The translations under genes were made by a program, and so were the position numbers. The notes below the pieces were generated by a model. It did no database searches and was not told where the DNA came from. It saw only the letters and a list, made by a program, of their open reading frames with translations. Of a stretch of 64,000 bases of DNA, positions 35,561 to 45,719 are shown in pieces. The stretch is from Kappaphycus alvarezii (lineage: Eukaryota; Rhodophyta; Florideophyceae; Gigartinales; Solieriaceae): positions 124,001 to 188,000 of the forward strand of contig NADL03000073.1 in the NCBI GenBank assembly GCA_002205965.3. The letters run 5' to 3'. How positions within the stretch are numbered: position 1 is the first letter of the stretch; every line of letters begins with the position of its first letter.

Positions 35561-36029
35561 AGCGTTCCTACCAATTTTCCGGCTGCTCAACGACTAAATA
35601 AGGCACCTATAATGGTATTTCAAGGGACATAACTAGCTCTTATCATCCCCAAATTTTACAGGAACATCAACAGCCGACCTTCTATGCTCAGCAGCATGCT
35701 ACAATATGTAGCTGTCAACATCGAGGCGCTTGTCAAACTCATGGCAGAACTTCCCCATATTGTCGAAGAAATTCTAAAGCGGAGCCGTCCTCGCGTGCAT
35801 GATTCTGTCAGCTGCTGACAACAAAACAGCTTCTACATCAGAAAATTCGTATTTTTCGAGCTCAGCGATTTTTCACCGGGAAGAACTCACCCTGCGCTTT
35901 TGCGATCCACGATGAATTTTCAAAGCTATCAACCGTATTTTTACAAAGTATAATATCTTTACATCGGACAAGAAGACGATTTTCACCTCTGTCGTCCATA
36001 TTTCTTCCACGACTATGACCTCAGCAGCG

Positions 36030-36285
36030 AGTAGATCATGAGTACTGTGCTTCTTTCCTAGACGGTAATGGTTGTTTCCAGTCTAATGTCTCTGGAAGAG
36101 ACTCCAAACGATCTCTGTGTGTGGGTGCACAGCAGCGGTAGTCTAGCGTCCGGGGAAACCCTAGAGCCGATCGGAATGGTGAACAAGGACGTGTTGCAAC
36201 TATTGAAAAAGTTGCTCGTGAGCAAGCGGGCCGCTTCTTAGCACGATTACCAAGCCTCTTTCGAGATTTTTCTCTAAGAAAGGGT
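36030..36285 (+). pseudogene. Gypsy C-terminal chromodomain remnant
   Basis: The plus strand reads VVSSLMSLEETPNDLCVWVH, then a damaged middle, then ETLEPIGMVNKDVLQLLKKL. The EETPN..V.V.W..L...E.TLEP pattern is the chromodomain of chromodomain-bearing gypsy elements, which guides insertion to marked chromatin. Confidence 0.65.
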
Positions 36286-36289
36286 TTGT

Positions 36290-36506
36290 AAGAAGATGCG
36301 CCAAGGTTTTGGTGGTTCACCTTAATAAAGAATTCTTGAGTTCTTTTTCACAGGAAGAGGAGGACGGAGATTTTGCAAATTTCGAACTTCAATGCTGCTT
36401 TAGTAAAGATGGGTACATTATCCCACGCGGCGAGGAACTTGAAAAAGCGGGGGTAATTCTTTTCTCTTTGGATGATCAAATCGAATTATTGCACTTCGTA
36501 CAGTAG
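36290..36506 (+). pseudogene. LINE A RT fragment
   Basis: It reads VVHLNKEFLSSFSQEEEDG and FSKDGYIIPRGEELEKAGV, ending in SLDD. Position by position this aligns with LVLHPVVLKIQELLRSGNQ and YHDDGYIIARHDQIARAVE of the copy at 39.4 kb, so it covers RT motifs B-C. The catalytic DD is changed to KD. The piece is truncated on both sides. Confidence 0.65.
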
Positions 36507-36689
36507 CACGCAGACGCTATACAAGACTCTTTTTCGGTTAAAACTTACTGATAAGTGGTTTAGAATCTGTGAATGATTAGCAATAGGTATCGTTCCCTAT
36601 CCTGAGCAGCCTGGAAATCGCATTTTTGTCATTGAAACGCGACTTCCGTTTCCATGGACGGGAGTATTGATACAAAACCCGTTTCTTCC

Positions 36690-37770
36690 CGCAAATTCGG
36701 TTCTATTTTTCTTGCCAAGATCCACCTTTGATGCTTTCTTCTTGAAAGTGATCCTCCAGTCTTTCTTTCAACAAAATAAACCTTAAAATTCCTTTTTCTT
36801 TATGAATGAAAATTCACTGTACAATTCCATTTTATATTTTACATTTTGAGATTTGGAACTACTTTTTCGAAATGGAGGAGGACCAAATCTCCAAACCTTT
36901 CGCCTTTTGATCTATTTCATCCTTAAAAGTTAGTTCCGGTATTTTAGCAATCATATTCTTCATTTTGCCGTGGATGCATTCAAATTCAAAGCCGCAAAAT
37001 TGCCTCGCACCTTTCATTTCTACCAAGGATATGAAAATAATTGAGTATATTCCCATATTCAAAACAGATAGTAAAGTATTGGAAGCAGCACTCTTTAAAT
37101 TAACCACTTTAACAGCTTACCAACACACTTCCTTACGTTTTTATCAATATGACAAAATGAGCCCGTCTATCATCATTGAGAAGTCAACCAGAGCCCCACG
37201 TCGCATCATTTTCCTGGCTTTGATGGCCAATGTGCAAACTTACTGAGAGGATTACATCAGGAAGATGGACCGGAAACGCGTTCAGGACTGGGCTCGTCTG
37301 CAATTCATGGAGGACATGGAAGAGGCTGAGATGGGTATGTAGGGAACGGAAGATGAGAAGGACTTGAATCAACCGTAGGGAAGTTGCTGTATGAACCGTT
37401 AGACAGAATTCACACGGAATTTATTGAATTCATGTATATTTTGGAGGCGTTGTTTGGCTTTGAGCTCTAGCATGAATATTTCGGGGATTAAATCTAGATA
37501 TTTATCGTTATACTGTTTATTGTTAGTCTTCCGCGGCTATAATATTACTTTGAGTGGAATTTGATGTGCTTTGCATGTTTATTTGAGTCTTTTTTGCCAG
37601 CCGAAGATTATATAAAAGCTGGGTAAATCGCTTCCTCTTACCTAAACATTTGAGAAGTAAAAAGCCAACTTCTGATTCAACAAGCTTTGGGTTGACTTTA
37701 ACCAATGAGCAAAGTTGGTATAACCCGCTCTTTTCCTCTTAATTATAGCCCTTTGAGCTCAAGTCCTTTA
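36690..37770 (+). repeat. D1 cassette, copy 4
   Basis: The 5' flank with AAATTCACTGTACAA (about 36,810) matches 14,610-14,640 reversed. The coding remnant is at 37,157-37,491. The 3' part has TATATAAAAGCTGGGTAAAT near 37,608. Confidence 0.75.
37157..37491 (+). pseudogene. D1 acidic protein, internally deleted copy
   Basis: It starts MSPSIIIEKSTRAPRRIIFL and continues ALMANVQTY, then a TGA. In register after that come EDYIRKMDRKRVQDWARLQF and MEDMEEAEMG. The acidic tract is nearly absent. The end, LFGFEL and FGD followed by TAA at 37,489-37,491, matches the D1 C-terminus. It is shorter than copy 2 by roughly 70 residues. Confidence 0.6.
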
Positions 37771-37779
37771 CTAACTTTC

Positions 37780-38570
37780 GTGTTCCCACGACGTAGTTTC
37801 AGCGGGACTCATTTCGCTTTGCAACAGATTCGTTCTAGAATAATTGATTCTGACAGTCCCATCGGCGCCAATTTATTCCTATTAGGTAGCGAAGAACCAT
37901 TTGCGGTCTATATGCTTCCTTATAGGTCGCATTAATGTCTGGATCTGAATTTTAACGGTATTAAAAAGTCGCTGGGTAGAACACGTACTCAAATCTGTAA
38001 GCGCCGGGAATTTATTATCTGCAATTTACTGCGACATCTGTATTTAAGTAGGATTCAGCTATATATTTCAATAAAAGAGAACATTGAATCATTGCCGATC
38101 ATAAACGAACATTACACGGCTCTCGACCACGCTCACTTCCCAAGTTTTTGCATGAGACCTGTTACGACTTATCAATACACCTTTCTAGATCGAATACATC
38201 TTACAAGATTAAACCAATCAAACCTTCTCTCAGCCTTGTCGCTACCGAAGTGCACTGCCTAGTCGCCTAGGGCCCTTCTAGTTTCAGTACAGATATTCTA
38301 CCTAGAATAGATTTGAGAAGAGTGCAGCGAGTTTATTTCTATCCTGGACACTCCATCGATGCTGAGTAATACACCACACTGCCCTTCACGAACCATTTTG
38401 GTGTTCCGCGGTCCATTCCCCGAGACCTTTGCTGATCTTGAGAATGAGCAAGTGGAATTACAGCTACTGTCTGACTGCTACAGAATTTGGAAAATAGACT
38501 ATATATTAAGCTTATTTTCCCCTCTCTATGTACCATAGAAGGCCCATAACCCTTCTGACTCAATATAAAT
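37780..38570. other. No recognisable gene
   Basis: Two short open frames (37,705-37,935 plus, 38,339-38,641 minus) have no domain I can name. No repeat match was found elsewhere in the window. Confidence 0.3.
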
Positions 38571-38579
38571 GATGAAAAA

Positions 38580-38620
38580 TGTGGTAATTGGGTTGCTTTA
38601 CTGCAAATGGTGGGAAAGTT
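38580..38620 (-). mobile_element. LINE C 3'-terminal fragment
   Basis: GGTAATTGGGTTGCTTTACT and the following bases match the reversed family C end. It abuts the truncated end of D2 copy c. Confidence 0.45.
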
Positions 38621-38639
38621 ATGAGTCCTGTAAATTTCC

Positions 38640-39037
38640 AATACCCACCGGTGCTACCTATTACGCCCTCCCCTTTTTCATCCTTGGATCCGAAAACTCC
38701 CCTTCTTCAACTCCGGACTCAGACCCACTGTCATCCTCCTCCTCTACTTTTAGACGAGCTCCGAGCACATCCAGTCCACGAAGTACTCCACTGACTTACC
38801 GTATTCCTATTCCAAGTCCCCTCCCGCCGCGTTCGGTGCTCCGGTCTCTTCTACGCGACGAGCTACGAGCATCTTCAGAGGCTTCTTGGCTTGGCGACAG
38901 AAGTAGTCCTCTACGTCAGTTGGGTCCGAAAGGAATAAAGCGGGGACATTGATGTGGCGAGGATGAACAGATTTGGCAATGGGCGAGAAAGGAGTAGTCG
39001 TTGCTTTTCGACTGCCCAAAGAGGTATGGATTGTCAA
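38640..39037 (-). pseudogene. D2 acidic protein, N-terminal half
   Basis: The minus-strand frame from ATG 39,037 reads GSRKATTTPFSPIAKSVHPR and then NVPALFLSDPTDVEDYFCRQ. It continues KPLKMLVARRVEETGAP. This is the least damaged D2 N-terminus. The acidic region beyond is frameshifted and cut off near the LINE C tail. Confidence 0.6.
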
Positions 39038-39394
39038 GTTTTTGTTGTTGGATGGTCGTGGGCAAATTTTAGGCAGAACTTGACGGTTTCAAAAAGCGTC
39101 AAAAGGGTCAGTTTATCAGTCCTGAATCGAAAAAGTAGGCTAAATTGGTCCTGTAGTGGAGATAAGTGGAAACGCCTTCAAAAAGGTGAGTTATTGCAAA
39201 AATTACGCGTAGAAATCTTGATTAGGGGAAATTTATTTGGAGTATAAGAACAAATAAAACGAGAGTGCTCGTAGAATTGCTTTCAAAGGAGGAGATAATC
39301 GTCCATAAAAATAGAGACGAGAAAAAGAAAACAGTATAAAGAAATGTAAATTTTATCGCGTAAAAGAAAATGAAAGTGTAGAGAGAAACAACGT

Positions 39395-41233
39395 CAAACG
39401 CCTATTCCCCGAATTGCTGCCATGGGTCTCGTACTGTTACGCAAACGAGCCAGCGTACTTGTGGTCCGGCCCCCAAATCATTCGCAGCATGAGAGGAACA
39501 CAGCAAGGGACAACCTCGGTGGACTTCTATTTGACCTTGTCCTGCACCCCGTCGTACTTAAGATCCAGGAGCTACTACGATCGGGTAACCAGGAAGACGA
39601 CACCGTGGGTAACTTGCTGCTCCATCTATGGTACCATGATGATGGGTACATCATCGCGCGCCACGACCAAATCGCCCGCGCCGTCGAAATACTCTCATCC
39701 ATCGACGCCACCAGCAGGGGACTACACCTATCCCTGCCCAAATGCAGGGTCTGGTGGCCTACAGCGCCGCCGGCGTCCGTTCAATGCTTATACCCGAAGG
39801 AGCTGAAGCAAGAATATAGCGAGGGTACACGTGTCCTAAACGCCCCCGTCGGTTCCTCGGACTGGACGAACAAATTCTTCACCACTCACGTCCAGTCCCT
39901 CGAACCGTTCCTCGAAGCTGTCATAGACATTAACAATACGCAAGTGGCTTTTCAGCTTTTGCGCAATTGCTTCGGGGTATGCAAGATAGGATACCTCCTT
40001 CGTGTGGTGCCACCCTCTTGCACGGCGGAGGGCGCCGCTATGTTTGACGCCATGATAGAGCGATGTCTCCGGACACTCGCCGGAGGAGTACTGGACTCGG
40101 ATATATTCCGAGAACTCCAACTACCGGTGAAACCCCCAGGACCCTAAGAAACCCACCCTCGGTTTAGGGTTCACATCGGCGAAAAGCATCGCTGGGCCGC
40201 TTTCCTTGCCTCCAGCGCAGCTGCCAACAGGCTGGCCACCGGTATCTTGCCGGCACCCATCACGGATCTTACGACGTACAATGATGCCGTCCGCGCCCAC
40301 CGAATATGGTCGATCTCCTGCCTGCCCTCACGACTCCTACCCTTTAGTGTATTTTGCTCAAGCAAAACCCTCCGCAAAAGACACTAACAGAAGCAGTCCA
40401 TGCGGCAGTTCAAGAAGAGATCCCTCTCGGCGACCAACGAAGGCAAGCTTTCCGGGCTTCTATGGGCCTTCCCGGCGCAAAGGAATGGGTCTATTGTGCT
40501 CCGTGCCCCGGCCTCAAGACCAATATTGACGCCCGTGAGTTCTCAGTGTGGCTCCAGTACTACCTCCAAGTCCCGCTCTTCGCCCCAGACACGCCGTGCC
40601 CACGCCCAAACTGCCCTGAGGTCCTCGACTGCCACGGGGATCACCTCATGCACTGCCTGCATGGTGGGCACCGCACCCGACGACACGACCGTCAAGTCGT
40701 CCCCTCGCCCAAGACCTCCAGAAGGCAGCCCGTCATCCGGCTATCGAGCGGCGACAGGGGCTTCACCGCACAAGGCCGGATATCGAGGCAATGGGTACCT
40801 ACCAGGTTCCCAACTCATCTGGGCATTCGGAGTCCCCGAGCCACGAATGGACATTTACATACCCGCTGCATACGGGCTTCACAGTACCGATATCGCCGTC
40901 GACGTTACTGTTGCCCACCCCTCCGCACGCCGCCACATTTCGCCAAGTACGGGTACCGCAGGCGCTGCAGCAACACTCGCAGAGCTCGAGAAACATCGTC
41001 ATTACGGCACTTACTGCAACCAAAACGATATCCTCCTCTCCCCCGTCGGGATTGATATCTATGGCTCCTTGGGCGACGACGGCAAGGGTTTTTTCCGCCG
41101 CCTTGAATCCTTCGCTGCTTCCCATCGCGGTTCCTCCCCTCAACAGGAGCTCCGCGACTTCGTTACCCGTTTTGCATTTAGTCTCCAAATAATGCAGGCG
41201 CGACAGGTTTCTACCCGCCGCCCACATCCGTAG
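39395..41233 (+). pseudogene. LINE A RT, zinc knuckle and RLE endonuclease, frameshifted
   Basis: Starting inside the RT: FPELLPWVSYCYANEPAYLW and MRGTQQG, a frame change near 39,510, DNLGGLLFDLVLHPVV (motif B), WYHDDGYIIARH (motif C) and FRELQLPVK at the RT end. A 241-codon frame covers 39,422-40,147. After two more frame changes, 40,354 onward gives EFSVWLQYYLQVPLFAPDTP and the knuckle C-x4-C-x9-H-x3-C (CPRPNC..GDHLMHC). The endonuclease has RMDIYIPAAYGLHSTDIAVD (Met for the usual Pro of the PD motif). The end is ELRDFVTRFAFSLQIMQARQ, stopping at 41,233. Confidence 0.8.
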
Positions 41234-41300
41234 TTAATTTATGAATACCCTCCGCCCGCTTCTGTGCGACATTGTACAACCAATAAAGATTTACCACCAC

Positions 41301-41669
41301 ATGGGTAGCAACGGAGGAACGGACTTTTTTGACGTCACGTTCGTCGATCCTCTTGCGCCCTCCAATAGGAGAGTGCGTACTTTCAACCCACTCACCTCCC
41401 TCAACGCAGCCATCTCCGCCAAACGCCGAAGGTATGAACCACTGCTCGCGACTGCTACTAGAGGGAGGCTTGTGCCTATCCCAATATCCACCCTTGGAGG
41501 CTGGCACCCAGACGCGTACGCGGTGCTAACCGATGTCGCGCGGAACGTGGCCGTTCGAGCGATGGAGACCTATGGGATGGTTAGAGCGGTGCTTACCCAT
41601 AGGCACGCTGCTGCGGCCATCATGTCCAACGCGGCCTGCCTGCTCGCCGGCATTGAGCCGGCCTTGTAA
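41301..41669 (+). pseudogene. LINE B RLE endonuclease C-terminus
   Basis: The open frame reads GGTDFFDVTFVDPLAPSNRR, VPIPISTLGGWHPDAYAVL and METYGMVRAVLTHRHAAAA. It ends IMSNAACLLAGIEPAL, with TAA at 41,667-41,669. It is the best preserved family B end here and is used as the reference for the fragments. The frame also runs through upstream LINE A tail sequence, which is accidental. The catalytic PD half of the domain is missing. Confidence 0.75.
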
Positions 41670-41970
41670 GGAAGGTCATGTACTGTAGTGTTACCCATCA
41701 GCGACGACTTATCCCGCATAACGCATTAGCCGCGTGGATATAAGCGACCACATCTTCCCATGCATTAAAATAACCCAAAAATTTCCCCTAGGGAGAAACA
41801 ATGCAAAAAAATTGAATACAAAAACATAACGGTGGAGAATTTCTGCGCGTAAAGAGAGTACCTTCATTTTCTCGCTTGACAACAGTCTCAGATAACGGAA
41901 AATATTTCATTGTCCTTCTATATAGATTTTTCCCTTTTAAGGGCCGCTAGCCCCCCTTTTCTGCTTGGAA

Positions 41971-42190
41971 GGGGAAAACGTTTGGGTGTTTTACTGTTGG
42001 AAGATATTTCCGACCTATCCCATGGTTTTCCAGACAACCGCAATCGACTCAAAAAGGGTATACCTACAGCGTAATGGGGAAGGAACTACGCTTCCTAAAA
42101 TGCTACCTTCAGGCCAGCCATCAAGCAGGCCGCATTGGACATGACGGCTGCTGCAGCGTGCCTTTGCATCAAAACCCTTCTGCTTGGTAA
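41971..42190 (-). mobile_element. LINE B2 3' end
   Basis: Reverse-strand B2 tail: C-rich end at the left, ACAGTAAAACACCCAAACG, the untranslated region with GAGTCGATTGCGGTTGTCTG, then the C-terminal coding bases for SNAACLMAG near 42,110-42,145. It is truncated near 42,190. Confidence 0.75.
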
Positions 42191-42199
42191 AGTCTTCTT

Positions 42200-42950
42200 C
42201 TTCTTCTTCTATTAACATGCTTTGTTGGGGGGTAACGATATAGTACCGCTTTGAATAATGCTACACTCCCATTACTGCCTATAGCAAAGCCATGTACCAC
42301 GACCACCCCTGGGAAGGCGTAAAAGTCATCCACGAACGCAGAAGCACCAACTCAAGCAAAGGAAGAGCGGACAAGATCAAACACAATCTCAAGCACTGAC
42401 TCTTGGACAAGGACTGCCTCACACTCTACGAATTCCGCGAAGAAAAGCACTAGACCAGGAGGATCGGCTTCGAGTTCAAGGCCTTTTTTTTCTTACTGGT
42501 TTTTTTTGGGCCTGCGCATTGACCCTAAGAATTACAAACGAACCCCGCACCAAAAACTCTACGGTTACCATCTTAGTTTTCCCCGACAACTGAGCCCTAG
42601 ACGGCTCTTCGTCGGGAGTAAATAAAGTGTTCATCCCACCATCAGCGTCTCAAGTTTACGTGCTTTTTCAACCGCCTCAAAATCTTGCGCACGACTGCAA
42701 CTTTCTAGAGGCAGGTACCGGCCTTCGTCGCGCTCTGAACGGCTTCCTCAGTGCCATTCAAAAAGGCAACACGAAGAAAAAGGGTCAAGTTCTGATTCCT
42801 GAGATGCTCTCGAGAACTTTACGGAATAGTGCCGATTCCCATTAGTGCCTATAAAAGCCCCATGTACGGGGGTAGCACCAGTATCGTAGGGGTACTGTAC
42901 ATTATTATCTGGAATTCTAAAGAAAAGGTATGTCCGACAATATCCATATT
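42200..42950. other. No recognisable gene
   Basis: There is an open frame of 72 codons at 42,627-42,845 (VYVLFQPPQNLAHDCNF) without recognised homology. CCCATTAnTGCCTATA occurs twice (42,270 and 42,838). Confidence 0.3.
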
Positions 42951-43269
42951 AGAGTTGCGCATCGCGCTTTCGAAGGCCGGAGGAACAGCGACCACAGGAA
43001 GACACTGTCAACTTTCAGTTAGGCCCATTCAGTAAGTGATCAATTACCGTTATTGTCCCCTGAACCTTTTCCTGATGCGGTCGTTTCTCGCGGGATGGTG
43101 GTATTTGAAGTATTGATATAGAACACCGTATAAGGGGTAAATAGGGGTTTTATTGTGAACGATCAACGGCTGGTGGGGTTGAGTTACAGATTACGGGGAC
43201 TAGGTCTAATTTGCGTAGTGATGGATGTGCCCTGGGAATGTAAGATCTCCCGAACATATTCGCTGTGGC

Positions 43270-43640
43270 ATTAAGATTCGCTAAAGCCCCTTCCAACAGA
43301 CAACTGGCATCATTCTGCACGATTCTCGCCGCCCGACGAGCAAAAAAGGCTTGCCGCGCCTCAGCAATCGGGACAGCTGCATGCCTGGCCTCGAGACAGC
43401 CTTAGAGCGACTTTGAACCGGATTAATTCCGTTTCCTGGTTACCCCATGCCGACCACTTTGTACCAATTATTTGATGCGTTTTGGAACATAGGCTAACCT
43501 ATTTTTCAATCATCAAAACACCCCAATTTTCCCCCATGCGGTAATGCCAGTCGCAACCCGCTTTGCGACGTTCCGAGCGGCCAAATGCAAGCCCGTTATA
43601 GCGTTAGCTGCGAGTAGTGCGTGGGTTGGGAGTCTAAACT
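43270..43640 (-). mobile_element. LINE C C-terminus, interrupted by another LINE end
   Basis: The minus-strand family C C-terminus is equivalent to 8,135-8,335. A foreign block (about 43,388-43,545) splits it and ends AAAACACCCCAATTTTCCCC on the plus strand, a C-rich LINE terminus. The block is absent from the other duplicate. Confidence 0.6.
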
Positions 43641-43711
43641 TTCATCAAACGCTGACACACACCAAGCTGAAAATGAGAATGTGTAAATATTTCAGGAGGT
43701 ACATTCGTAGG

Positions 43712-43825
43712 TGGAATTTTTGAGTTATTTTAATGTATGGAAGATGTGGTCGGTTGTATCCACGCCGCTAGTGCGTTGTGCGGAATAAGTCGTCACTAAT
43801 GAGTAACACTAAATGACATTATATG
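43712..43825 (-). mobile_element. LINE B1 3' tail
   Basis: It is the reverse complement of the tail at 41,670-41,780: GACGACTTATTCCGCACAAC, GCGTGGATACAACCGACC and TTAAAATAACTCAAAAATTC on the minus strand. No coding part is present. Confidence 0.7.
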
Positions 43826-44093
43826 CAATGTATGGAATGTAGGGTGCTCTACTACCGTATTTGAAAGGTATAGTCGGGTTTGACCCGGAATAATATTATT
43901 CCAAAAGGTGACACCACGTTTACTAGAATGGCCTCGCACATCATATACAGCGTGTATGCTCCCAGAGCTTTACATGTTTTCGCAGTGTCATAGTGTTCCC
44001 TTGAGTTTATAGCTCGGACACGTTTCTCATTGTTTATTGCCGAAAAAAGTAGCGACCGGAATAAAGAAGGGTCACACGGAGCAAGCGGAAATG

Positions 44094-45326
44094 TTTGGGT
44101 GGTTTACATTTGAAAGATACGTACGGTTACGTTCCGGAGTTATCCAGATACTGACTACATCGTAAACAGGAGTTAACATGTCCGGCTGACCGCCACTCAC
44201 CATCGCTCCTTACTGAACCACCGCCTCGGCAAGGTCCAGCTCCTCTGCTTTGTCAACTGCGTCATCGACGCCGTCGCCGTCTTCAGAGTTGAAGTCAGAC
44301 CAATCCATCCATGTCAAGGCACCCAGAGCTGCATAGTTCCGTACGGCCCTGTAAGAGCTAGGCCGGTAGCCATCTCCTTCCTCGTAATAACCTCACCCGT
44401 GAGCCCAGTTGACGTCTGCCCATGGACGCCTTCGGGGGTATTTGTGATAGGGTTGCTTCCAGGGAAGATAGGGGCTGCTCATCACCAGATGGTGACGGGC
44501 GTGAGGGGTGCGGTAGAGACGAAGGGTTGACCGGAGGATTGTCCCTGTTGGGAGCCCACGTAACAAAGTTCACATGCAATAGGTCCAAATTAGTCGCAAA
44601 ATCCGAGCTCTTACTAAACTCGTCCGCGCGTCCAGTTGACGTCTGCCCATAGATGTCTTCGGGTGTGTGTGTGATAGGGGCGGCTTCGAGGGAAGATAGG
44701 GGCTGCTCATCACTAGATGGTGACGGGCATGAGGGGTTGGGTAGACACAGATTGTTGACGTTGGGCTTACTTGCCTTCACTTGAAACTTAAGACAGATGG
44801 CCAAGTGAAGAGCAGCAAAGTGCCGTCTTGCTCGTTTTGCCAGTAGTGCGATGACGGCAAAAGGGGGGAAGAAAAAATCCACCATCACAACCGTGGCGAG
44901 CCATGGGTGTAATCGCGTGAAAAACTTCCGCTGTAAGCGCGATACTTACAGAAAGCGACAGCGACGAAGACAAGTGCTCCAGAAGAACGGCCTTGGGTAC
45001 GACCAGCAGGACCGTGTGGATCAGGAACCCTCCCATGCTGGGGAGAACCGCCAGGGTTGAGTGCGGCAGGGTGCACTGAGCGTTGCGGTACTTGGTCGAG
45101 GGTGAGAGCCTTCCTGGCGCGGGAGAAATCGCCATTTGAGAAGGCCATATCCCTAGCCGATGCAACTAGAGCCCCGTAGACGTAAGTGCGCGATCTGCAA
45201 GACACGCGAGGACACGAGTGCCCGGCGCCCGCGCCTAATGCGGCGCAGGCGCCGAGCGTGGCAGAATGAATGTTGGAGAAGGGCAGTCTAGGAGGGAAGG
45301 TGAAAGGGTTTAAGAGAGATAGATGC
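44094..45326 (-). mobile_element. Insertion carrying gene G
   Basis: CACGGAGCAAGCGGAAATG (44,075-44,093) and CACGGAGCAGTGCAAAAATG (45,327-45,346) flank the block. The other segmental duplicate lacks it. On the minus strand it ends with TGTAAACCACCCAAA, a LINE-type terminus. It therefore moved as a retroelement even though no RT is present. Confidence 0.65.
44213..45300 (-). pseudogene. Gene G, unrecognised protein with internal repeat
   Basis: The minus strand begins SARDMAFSNGDFSRARKALT, resembling the helical segment ahead of the RT in LINE ORFs. A region with a duplicated motif follows: PSPSSDEQPLSSLEAAPIT..EDIYGQTSTG and PSPSGDEQPLSSLEATLSQ, about 234 bases apart. In another frame the end reads ALTWMDWSDFNSEDGDGVDD and AEELDLAEAVVQ before a stop near 44,213. 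A second copy with the GQTS and WSDxNS blocks lies at 60,397-60,845. It could be an ORF1-like protein of one LINE family; I cannot prove it. Confidence 0.5.
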
Positions 45327-45719
45327 CACGGAGCAGTGCAAAAATGCTGAAATTTGCATCTCAATTTTCGAGGATACAAACCATGGGCAATCTACTGTAC
45401 TGTAGATCCTCGTGCATAAGGGCTGTGTTTACTGCGAGAGTTAAGAAACTTTACTTCATTGAGTATCTATCGTGTGCACTGCAGGACTGACAATACGGCT
45501 AAGAACTAACCGGATGTTCGACGTCAGGCACGTGCAGTGGGGCTCGCGATAGAATCGCCATTGCAACAGAAGACCACAGTGTGCAACTAATGCGCTGATA
45601 AATACGTCTGCGGATCACTGCTGTGGTTGCGTTGAAGTTGTCGAAACGCTGAGAATCGGGGGAGTTCAGTGAATTTTCAAAAGCTCACGACAGTATTACT
45701 ATACGTACAGGGGGGTAAA

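Larger units (their letters stand above)
33835..36300 (+). mobile_element. Ty3/gypsy chromodomain element, 5'-truncated
   Basis: The plus strand carries the end of the RT (33,840-34,060), RNase H (34,066-34,620), an integrase zinc-binding region and core (34,830-35,560) and a C-terminal chromodomain (about 36,060-36,270). No gag, protease or LTR was found. The sequence type resembles gypsy elements of oomycetes and some basal fungi. A LINE A fragment begins immediately after it. Confidence 0.75.
39392..41790 (+). mobile_element. Compound LINE A + LINE B insertion with one target duplication
   Basis: GAGAGAAACAA (39,381-39,391) and GGGAGAAACAA (41,791-41,801) flank the whole block. Bases 39,392-41,300 are 5'-truncated LINE A with its full 3' end. 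Bases 41,301-41,789 are the 3' end of LINE B, starting inside its endonuclease domain. No LINE B sequence lies to the left of LINE A. One integration event with template switching, or a nested insertion exactly at a junction, would explain it. Confidence 0.75.
38650..41930 (-). repeat. D2 cassette, copy c, split by a LINE
   Basis: The minus-strand coding part lies at 38,650-39,100. The 5' flank resumes at 41,791-41,930, where TTACGCGCAGAAATTCTCC (minus) matches 15,160-15,185. The 2.4-kb interruption is the A+B LINE insertion. The 3' end of the cassette is missing. Confidence 0.7.

Noticed and set aside
41241-41300. N-terminus of the LINE B open frame starting at 41,241
   Set aside because: These bases are the 3' untranslated end of LINE A; the family B homology begins only at 41,301.
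44358-44652. Plus-strand Gly/Asp-rich frame near 44.4 kb
   Set aside because: It is the shadow of gene G on the minus strand, which aligns with the copy at 60.4 kb.
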